Positions 58,511-64,000 of a stretch of DNA of 64,000 bases are shown one piece after another. Within the stretch, counting starts at the first letter, position 1. Each line of letters begins with the position of its first letter. Position numbers and translations under genes: made by a program. Under the pieces are notes generated by a model, which was not told where the DNA came from, ran no database searches, and saw nothing but the letters and a program-made list of their open reading frames with translations. Origin of the DNA: JAOEGB01 sp041262585 (GTDB taxonomy: Bacteria; Actinomycetota; Actinomycetes; Streptosporangiales; Streptosporangiaceae). The stretch lies in contig NZ_JBGCBZ010000022.1 of NCBI RefSeq assembly GCF_041262585.1, positions 1 to 64,000 of the forward strand. Direction: 5' to 3'.

Positions 58511-59655
58511 AGGAGGCCCTGGCCGCCGGCATCGACGCCGCCGCGCCCCACGCCGTACGGCTGAGCCGTCTGATTCACGGCCATCCGGAGCTGGGGTTCG
58601 AGGAGCACCGGGCGGCGGCGTGGACGGCGGAGCCGCTGGCCGCCGCCGGGTTCGACGTGTCCGTCGGCGCGTTCTCGCTGCCCACCTCGCTCCGCGCGAC
58701 GTACGGCACGGGCGAGCGGGTGATCACGCTCTGCGCCGAGTACGACGCGCTGCCGGACATCGGGCACGCCTGCGGGCACAACCTGATCGCGGGAGTCGCC
58801 GTTGCCGCCGCACTGGCCCTGGCGCCGCTCGCCGACGACCTCGGGATCACGGTGCGGGTCCTCGGCACCCCGGCCGAGGAGACCGGCGGCGGCAAGGTCC
58901 TGATGCTGTCGCGCGGGGCGTTCGACGGGAGCGACCTCGTGCTGATGGCGCATCCGGGGCCGTATGACTGCGTGCGGCCGCGGTTCGTCGCCTGCGGCGG
59001 GCTGACCGTGCGATATCAGGGCCGGGCGGCGCACGCCGCGCTCAACCCCCACGAGGGGGTGAACGCCGCCGACGCGCTGACCGTGGCCCAGGTGGCCATA
59101 GGCCTGCTGCGCCAGCACGTGGGGCCGGGCGAGTTCGTGCACGGCGTGACCACGGCGGCGGGGTCGGCCCCGAACGTGGTCCCCGACCTCGCCTCGGCCG
59201 TGTACAACGTCCGCGCCCCCGACCTCGCCCGGCTGTCGGCCCTGACGGACCGGGTGACCGCCTGCTTCGAGGCGGGAGCGCTGGCGACCGGTGCCCAGGT
59301 GACCGTCTCGCCCGATCCCGTGGTCTACGCCGAGTTGCGGTCGGACGCGGAGCTGGCCCGGCGGTATGAGGACAACTGGCCGGGGCCGCTGCCGCCACGC
59401 GGCGAGGTCTTCGGGTCCACGGACTTCGGCAACGTCTCGCAGGTGCTGCCCGCCCTGCACCCGATCTTCTCGATCGGGCGGGCGGTGGCCAACCACCATC
59501 CCGACTTCACCGCGGCGGCCGGCACGCCCGAGGCCGAGCGCGCGATGCTGGCGGCCGCGCGGGCTCTGGCCTGGTCGGTCGCGGACGTGACGTGCGGCTC
59601 GTCGTCCCCATTCCGGACGCCAAGTTCCCCAACGAAGGCGGGAAACCGCAGGTAA
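58507..59655 (+). CDS. M20 family amidohydrolase
   Basis: 382 residues. The metal-site motifs are E-Y-D-A-L-P-D-I-G-H-A-C-G-H-N at 78-92, P-A-E-E-T-G-G near 116-122 and G-R-A-A-H-A near 165. Subfamily AbgB/Acy1L2/HipO-like: removes an acyl or aminobenzoyl group from an amino acid. GTG overlaps the previous stop; last gene of the operon. No signal peptide, so it acts on the imported solute. Confidence 0.9.
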   Translation: MKEALAAGIDAAAPHAVRLSRLIHGHPELGFEEHRAAAWTAEPLAAAGFDVSVGAFSLPTSLRATYGTGERVITLCAEYDALPDIGHACGHNLIAGVAVAAALALAPLADDLGITVRVLGTPAEETGGGKVLMLSRGAFDGSDLVLMAHPGPYDCVRPRFVACGGLTVRYQGRAAHAALNPHEGVNAADALTVAQVAIGLLRQHVGPGEFVHGVTTAAGSAPNVVPDLASAVYNVRAPDLARLSALTDRVTACFEAGALATGAQVTVSPDPVVYAELRSDAELARRYEDNWPGPLPPRGEVFGSTDFGNVSQVLPALHPIFSIGRAVANHHPDFTAAAGTPEAERAMLAAARALAWSVADVTCGSSSPFRTPSSPTKAGNRR

Positions 59656-59780
59656 AGCGCTCCTTGACCAGGCGGATGGCACGCTAGCGTTCCACTGGCC
59701 CGCCGCTCACGTACGTCGTGATCGTGAAGCGCGGGTCCGGTCGTGCGCCGGGGTCGCGCGCTGGAGACGGGGGGGTCGGC

Positions 59781-60956
59781 GTGCGCGTGGTCGTGCGGAA
59801 CGTCATGGGCGGACAGGCCCTCGCGGTGGCGCCGGTCTTGGCGCTCATGGCGCTGGGCGTGCTCGTGGGGTGCGCTTCCGAGCCGCGGACGTCCCCGGCC
59901 GCCATCGTGACACCGCCCCCGCACGCCACGAGGCCGTCGGCGCCTCCGCCGTCGCCCGACCCGCTCCACGTCTACGCGGCCGACAAGCCGGGAATGATCA
60001 GCCCGGTGGCCGCGGGCTTCCCCTCGCTCGTCTACGTTCCCAACAGCGAGAGCGACACCGTCGACGTCATCGACCCGAAGACCTACAAGATCATCCGGCA
60101 CTTCCCGGTCGGCGGCCGCCCGCAGCACGTCGTGCCCTCCTGGGACCTGAAGACGCTGTGGGTCAACAACAACAGGGGCAACTCCCTCACCCCGATCGAC
60201 CCGCGGACCGGCGAACCCGGCAAGCCCGTGGAGGTTGAGGATCCCTACAACCTGTACTTCACGCCGGACGGCCGCTACGCGCTCGTCATGGCGGAGCGTA
60301 ACAACGAGCTCGACCTCCGCGACCCGCACACCATGCGCCTGGAGCATTCGCTGCCGCTGCCCTGCCGCGGTGTCAACCACGCCGACTTCACCGCCGACGG
60401 CTCCGTCTTCCTCGCCAGCTGCGAGTTCTCCGGCGAGCTCGTCGCCATCGACTGGAAGCGGCCGCGGGTGCGGCACGTGATCGGACTGAGCCACAGAAGC
60501 ATGCCGCAGGACGTGAAGCTCTCGCCCGACGGCACGGTGTTCTACGTGGCCGACATGAGCCGGGACGGGCTCTGGTTGATCGACGCCGCGACCTTCAAAA
60601 AGATCGGCTTCATGAGGACAGGCGCGGGAGCGCACGGCCTGTACGTCAGCCGCGACTCCCGGGATCTCTACGTCTCCAACCGGGGCGCCGGATCGGTCTC
60701 CGTCGTCTCGTTCGCGAGACGCGAGGTGGTCGGCACCTGGCACATACCGGGTGGCGGATCTCCCGACATGGGCGGCCTGTCGGCCGACGGCCGGAAGCTC
60801 TGGCTGAGCGGCCGCTACGACGGGGTCGTCTATGTGTTCTCCACCGTGACCGGCAAGCTCATCCGCAAGATCCATGTGGGCAGCGGGCCTCACGGACTGT
60901 GCGTATACCCGCAGCCCGGTCGCTACTCGCTCGGCCACACCGGAATCTTCCGATGA
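59781..60956 (+). CDS. YncE-like beta-propeller lipoprotein
   Basis: 391 residues from GTG 59781 (gggggg upstream; ATG 59805 is an alternative). Signal peptide with lipobox L-V-G-C near 28-31. The rest is a seven-bladed YVTN/NHL-type propeller: repeated D-V-I-D-P-K-T, D-L-R-D-P-H-T, L-I-D-A-A-T and Y-V-S-N-R-G-A-G-S-V-S-V-V. Probably faces the cell surface. Coupled by ATGA to the deacetylase-like gene, a pair commonly found together in actinobacteria; exact role unknown. Confidence 0.85.
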   Translation: MRVVVRNVMGGQALAVAPVLALMALGVLVGCASEPRTSPAAIVTPPPHATRPSAPPPSPDPLHVYAADKPGMISPVAAGFPSLVYVPNSESDTVDVIDPKTYKIIRHFPVGGRPQHVVPSWDLKTLWVNNNRGNSLTPIDPRTGEPGKPVEVEDPYNLYFTPDGRYALVMAERNNELDLRDPHTMRLEHSLPLPCRGVNHADFTADGSVFLASCEFSGELVAIDWKRPRVRHVIGLSHRSMPQDVKLSPDGTVFYVADMSRDGLWLIDAATFKKIGFMRTGAGAHGLYVSRDSRDLYVSNRGAGSVSVVSFARREVVGTWHIPGGGSPDMGGLSADGRKLWLSGRYDGVVYVFSTVTGKLIRKIHVGSGPHGLCVYPQPGRYSLGHTGIFR

Positions 60957-61720
60957 AGGCGCCGATGAGACGGCGCGGGTTCCTGCTCCTGGCCGGTCTA
61001 TGGACGGCGGCGTCCGGCTGCTCGGGACAGGCAGTCCCGCCCGGCCCCGCCGCGCGGTCGAAGCCGGCTCCGACCGTGAAGCCGGCGCCCACGCCGCCCG
61101 CACCGGCGCCCCGCCGGCTCCCGCCCGAGGTGGCGCACGGGCCGCGGAACCGGCCGCTCGTGGCCTTGACCTTCCACGGCGCGGGACCTCGCCGGCTCGC
61201 CGAGCAGGTCCTCGCAGCGATCGAGCGGGCTGGGGGAGCGGCCACGATCCTCGCCGTCGGCACCTGGCTCGACCAGTATCCCGCGATCGCCCGGCGCATC
61301 CTCGACGGCGGCCATGACCTCGGCAATCACACCCAGCATCACCTCGACATCTCGGCGATGGACGCGTCCGCCGCCCGCGAGGAGATCGAGGAGTGCGCCG
61401 CGCGCCTGCGCGCGCTCACCGGGTCGGCCGGTTCGTGGTTCCGGCCGTCCGCGAGCCGGGTCGCCACGCAGCTCATCCGCCGGCTGTCGGCCGACGCCGG
61501 CTACCGCACCTGCCTCTCGTATGACGTCGACTCGCTCGACTACACCGACCCCGGCCCGGCCGCCGTGACGGCCAACGTCCTCAGCGCCGTACGGCCCGGC
61601 TCGATTATCAGCCTGCACCTCGGCCATCCGGGTACGGCTGACGCCCTGCCCGCGATGCTGGACGGCCTCAAGCGCAAGGGGCTGCGGCCCGTCACCATGA
61701 CAGCGCTCCTGGCCCCGTGA
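60953..61720 (+). CDS. NodB-like polysaccharide deacetylase homologue, lipoprotein
   Basis: 255 residues. Signal peptide and lipobox-like A-A-S-G-C23, then a Pro-rich linker (30-60). The NodB domain follows. Motif 1, normally T-F-D-D-G, reads T-F-H-G-A-G (73-78), so both catalytic/metal Asp are absent. Motif 2 is G-N-H-T-Q-H-H (124-130), keeping two His, and motif 3 is R-P-S-A-S near 162. It is therefore an unusual subgroup, perhaps inactive or using another base. ATG overlaps the propeller gene stop. Confidence 0.82.
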   Translation: MKAPMRRRGFLLLAGLWTAASGCSGQAVPPGPAARSKPAPTVKPAPTPPAPAPRRLPPEVAHGPRNRPLVALTFHGAGPRRLAEQVLAAIERAGGAATILAVGTWLDQYPAIARRILDGGHDLGNHTQHHLDISAMDASAAREEIEECAARLRALTGSAGSWFRPSASRVATQLIRRLSADAGYRTCLSYDVDSLDYTDPGPAAVTANVLSAVRPGSIISLHLGHPGTADALPAMLDGLKRKGLRPVTMTALLAP

Positions 61721-61805
61721 CCCCGGTTTCGACCTCGGTCGGAGCCTGGTGGCGCTCCCGGCCGGTTGACGGGGCGAGGAGCGCCGATCCGCGGATGACG
61801 TGTCG

Positions 61806-62261
61806 CTAGGGCGTCGGCCTGCGGAAACCGCCGCCGCCCGGCCGGCCGCGCTCGCCCATGCCGAACCGCATGGTGGCCAGGCCCAGGATCAGGATGATCG
61901 CGCCCGTGATCACGTTGTTCACGATCGTCCCCGTGGTCGCGTGTCCGCGGATGACCCACGGCGCGACGATGGTCCACACGCCGATGGCGGGCGCGACCCA
62001 GGAGATGCCGTAGGTGCGGCCAAACGCCGAGCTGAACCCGAGTGCCAGGAGCGCGACCAGGATGCCCGTGATCAGGTTGTTGACGGTGAACGGGCTCAAT
62101 CTATGGAACCCGACGATCCAGGGCGAGAGCGCGAGATACGTGCCCGCCAGCAACGTGAGGCCGTCCGTGACTTGCGCCCTCGGATTCGCCGCGGCGGCCT
62201 CGTAGCGTGCGCGCATCTGCACGATGTCGGGATGCGTCCCGATGTCTGCGGGGTGCGTCAT
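61806..62261 (-). CDS. SPW-repeat membrane protein
   Basis: 151 residues. Two S/A-P-W units, L-A-L-S-P-W-I-V-G near 46 and T-I-V-A-P-W-V-I-R-G near 97, each followed by N-N-L/V-I-T-G, define the SPW repeat family of four-helix integral membrane proteins of unknown function. ATG 62261 is chosen; GTG 62273 is possible. Convergent with the deacetylase-like gene; upstream has a 9 bp direct repeat cctgattcg (62314-62322, 62333-62341). Confidence 0.85.
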   Translation of the reverse strand: MTHPADIGTHPDIVQMRARYEAAAANPRAQVTDGLTLLAGTYLALSPWIVGFHRLSPFTVNNLITGILVALLALGFSSAFGRTYGISWVAPAIGVWTIVAPWVIRGHATTGTIVNNVITGAIILILGLATMRFGMGERGRPGGGGFRRPTP

Positions 62262-62380
62262 CTGGCACACCACCCTTCTGAGGCGTGGAAGATTCCCTCT
62301 TTCCTACCTTACGCCTGATTCGTCCGTTTAATCCTGATTCGGGACGGCGGTGACGTGCGTCACGTCGGGAAGGGGGCCGT

Positions 62381-62404
62381 GTTTAGGCCGCTCACCTGGG
62401 GAAA
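62381..62404 (+). promoter_or_regulatory. candidate SigB-type promoter of csbD
   Basis: GTTTAG (62381-62386), 12 bp, GGGAAA (62399-62404), close to the GTTTAA-N12-14-GGGWAW consensus; 45 bp before csbD, whose B. subtilis namesake is SigB-controlled. It differs from the four cluster boxes in sequence and spacing. Confidence 0.5.
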
Positions 62405-62449
62405 GAGGAACCCCACGTCAATCCGTGAGACCCGCGAGGGAGCGAACCC

Positions 62450-62644
62450 ATGGGGACCGAGGACAAGTTCAACAACAAGGCCGAAGAACTCGCCGGCAAG
62501 GCGAAGGAGGGCCTCGGCAAGGTGACCGACGACGAGAGTCTCGAGGCCGAGGGCCGGGCCGACCAGAGCGAGAGCCACGTCAAGCAGGCCGGCGAGAAGG
62601 TCAAGGACGCCGCCGGCAAGGTCAAGGACGCCTTCAAGGATTGA
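62450..62644 (+). CDS. CsbD family stress protein
   Basis: 64 residues, highly charged, beginning M-G-T-E-D-K-F-N-N-K-A-E-E-L-A-G-K with the repeated K-V-K-D-A-A-G-K motif. CsbD-like proteins accumulate in general stress. gcgagggag precedes the ATG. Single-gene unit. Confidence 0.9.
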   Translation: MGTEDKFNNKAEELAGKAKEGLGKVTDDESLEAEGRADQSESHVKQAGEKVKDAAGKVKDAFKD

Positions 62645-62744
62645 TCAATCGGCTGGCAGGGGGACGAGGGGCGGATGGAGATCCCGGCATCGTCAGGTGC
62701 CGCGTCCTCTCGTCCCCAGGGGCCGTGATCCCTGGAGGCCGGGT

Positions 62745-62903
62745 TCAGGCGGCCTGTGGGAAGGTGACGCGGAATCCGGACGTGGCGAAGGACTGGATCA
62801 GGCGCATGAGCAGCGCCTCCAGGAGCATCAGGGCCGCCCTGGTGAGGATGGCGGCGAAGAACTCAGACACTTGATACCTCATAGGGACAAATTTGCGTTC
62901 CAT
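62745..62903 (-). CDS. 52-residue amphipathic/membrane-associated protein
   Basis: Begins M-E-R-K-F-V-P-M-R-Y-Q-V-S-E-F-F and continues with a hydrophobic amphipathic helix rich in L/A/R. I recall similar short actinobacterial proteins but not their function. ATG 62924 (59 residues) is an alternative start. Upstream is GTTC-GGT-GAAC (62952-62962), a small palindrome, and TAACTATG. Sequence 62645-62744 shows no gene. Confidence 0.55.
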   Translation of the reverse strand: MERKFVPMRYQVSEFFAAILTRAALMLLEALLMRLIQSFATSGFRVTFPQAA

Positions 62904-62974
62904 GGCATAGTGCCTGACAAACATACCTAAAACGGCATAGTTAAGGTTACCGTTCGGTGAACGATCGGTGGCCG

Positions 62975-64000
62975 CTAGGCGTACGTCCTCTCGATCGCCC
63001 GGCCGAGCAGACCGGCCGCGCCCGCCGCGCCCAGCCCGATGGCCCATCCGAAGGGCCCGACGGGGCGTGACCCGAAGAAGTGGCTGAGGCCGGGCGTCGA
63101 GATGATCAGCGCGAGGGCGCCCATCGAGGACACCGCGGCGATGGTGACCGTGCGGTCCCTGCCCCCGGCCGTCAGGGTGCGCAGCAGTTGTGCCGAGACG
63201 AGGCCGATCAGCCCGATCGTGTCCGCCCTGCCTCGAGTGCCCGTCATCCGGCCGAGCAGCCACGCGGCGCTCGCCGCGGCGGCCGTCGTCACGGCCCTCA
63301 CCTTGATGTCCCGGGTCAGGGCCGACCCCAGGGACGCTTCCGGCCCCTCCGTCAGCAGCTCCCCGGCGCTCCCGTCGGCGTTTGCCGCATCCGGCGCCCG
63401 TACGGCGACCGCCATGGCGGGCAGCATGTCCGTGAGCAGGTTGACCAGGAGCAACTGCCGGGCGTTGAGCGCGCTCCGCCCGGTCAGCACGCTCGAACCG
63501 ACGGTGAAGACGATCTCTCCGATGTTGCCGCCGAGCAGAATGCCGAGCGCGTCGCGGACCGAGCCCCACATCGCCCTGCCCTCGGCGATCGCGTCGATGA
63601 TCGTCTCGATGCGGTCGTCGGTCACCACGATGTCGGCGGCGGCCCGCGCGGCAGGGGTGGCGCGGGATCCGAGGGCCACCCCCACGTCGGCGAGCCGGAT
63701 CGCGGGCACGTCGTTGGCCCCGTCACCGGTGACCGCCACGACCTTCCCCGACCGGCGCAGCGCGGAGACGATCCGCGCCTTGTGCGCCGGTGTGACGCGT
63801 GCGAAGACGGCCACCTCCGGCAGCACCGTCACCAGTTCGTCGTCGCCCATCCCGTCGAGCTCCGGACCGGTCATGACCCGCAACCCGTTGACCGCGTCGA
63901 TCTCGGCGGCGATCGCCTCCGCGGTGCTCGGATGGTCGCCGGTGAGCATGACGACGCGGACGCCGGCCTTCATCAGGCCCGCGACACTCCGGGCCGCGGT
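62975..64000 (-). CDS. cation-transporting P-type ATPase, C-terminal part (truncated by window edge)
   Basis: About 340 residues are inside the window; the frame is open to 64000. P-domain motifs M-L-T-G-D-H-P near the edge, V-A-V-T-G-D-G-A-N-D-V-P-A (hinge), A-D-I-V-V-T-D-D and six C-terminal membrane helices. The D-K-T-G phosphorylation site lies outside. Sequence style (R-V-T-P-A-H-K, E-G-R-A-M-W) fits large CtpI/MgtA-like ATPases of actinobacteria; cation unknown. Confidence 0.88.
   Translation of the reverse strand, partial: TAARSVAGLMKAGVRVVMLTGDHPSTAEAIAAEIDAVNGLRVMTGPELDGMGDDELVTVLPEVAVFARVTPAHKARIVSALRRSGKVVAVTGDGANDVPAIRLADVGVALGSRATPAARAAADIVVTDDRIETIIDAIAEGRAMWGSVRDALGILLGGNIGEIVFTVGSSVLTGRSALNARQLLLVNLLTDMLPAMAVAVRAPDAANADGSAGELLTEGPEASLGSALTRDIKVRAVTTAAAASAAWLLGRMTGTRGRADTIGLIGLVSAQLLRTLTAGGRDRTVTIAAVSSMGALALIISTPGLSHFFGSRPVGPFGWAIGLGAAGAAGLLGRAIERTYA

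Noticed and set aside
62697..62930. Forward frame opposite the 52-residue reverse gene
   Set aside because: No ribosome site or family pattern; the reverse reading has the hydrophobic helix and a plausible promoter.

Overview
The window is about 72% GC with short intergenic gaps and many 4-base start/stop overlaps. It looks like chromosomal DNA of a filamentous actinomycete. The family content (MurNAc salvage, DUF222-HNH protein, SigB/F-type sigma factor, FmdA/FmdB pair, many TetR and ABC systems) suggests Streptosporangiales or a near relative, but no rRNA or tRNA is present to confirm this. No insertion sequence, phage gene, CRISPR array or replication origin was seen.

Layout. 1-460: a remnant of a flavin amine oxidase, then two small reverse-strand genes (461-926). 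1033-2569: FmdB-like zinc ribbon and formamidase. 2702-6380: a three-subunit molybdenum hydroxylase of the YagTSR/PaoABC type. 6689-7329: two decayed beta-1,3-glucanase genes. 7482-20917: a muropeptide/MurNAc salvage locus (BadF-type amino-sugar kinase, NagZ, MurR/RpiR regulator, five-gene Opp/Dpp-like ABC importer, double-GNAT acetyltransferase, NamZ-type exo-muramidase, MurQ etherase, AmiE-type serine hydrolase). 20960-28797: mixed housekeeping and accessory genes (flavin monooxygenase, thiamine-binding protein, YjbR, a degenerate endonuclease V, a double VOC protein, a 973-residue DUF222/HNH protein, an orphan Imm1-like protein). 29019-31234: MFS exporter with divergent TetR. 31251-35045: carboxyltransferase, type II thioesterase, metallophosphoesterase and phosphopantetheinyl transferase, an accessory operon for polyketide or peptide biosynthesis without a megasynthase in view. 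35476-37901: secreted GH105-like hydrolase and a class V aminotransferase.

37917-46123 is the most unusual part. An MFS exporter, a methyltransferase, a Rossmann dehydrogenase, a PanD-type decarboxylase, a TauD-type oxygenase, a fold-type-II PLP-like protein and a GNAT/FemAB-like ligase are arranged in four transcription units around a SigB/F-type sigma gene. Each unit starts with the same promoter-like sequence, GTTTCA-N13-GTGGGACTA, with identical spacing and correct orientation. I infer a small-molecule biosynthetic cluster driven by its own dedicated sigma factor.

46132-48102: FAD amino-acid oxidase and DoxX. 48171-59655: a TetR regulator and a nine-gene operon, most of it translationally coupled, that imports a polyamine/opine-like solute and appears to degrade it by amide hydrolysis, oxidative deamination, ThDP-dependent decarboxylation, CoA ligation and acyl-CoA dehydrogenation. 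59781-64000: envelope and stress genes (beta-propeller lipoprotein, deacetylase-like lipoprotein, SPW-repeat membrane protein, CsbD, a 52-residue protein, and the C-terminal part of a P-type ATPase that runs off the window).

A further window-wide pattern is a series of short tandem repeats, usually three copies of a 12, 15 or 18 bp unit, placed at protein ends or linkers.
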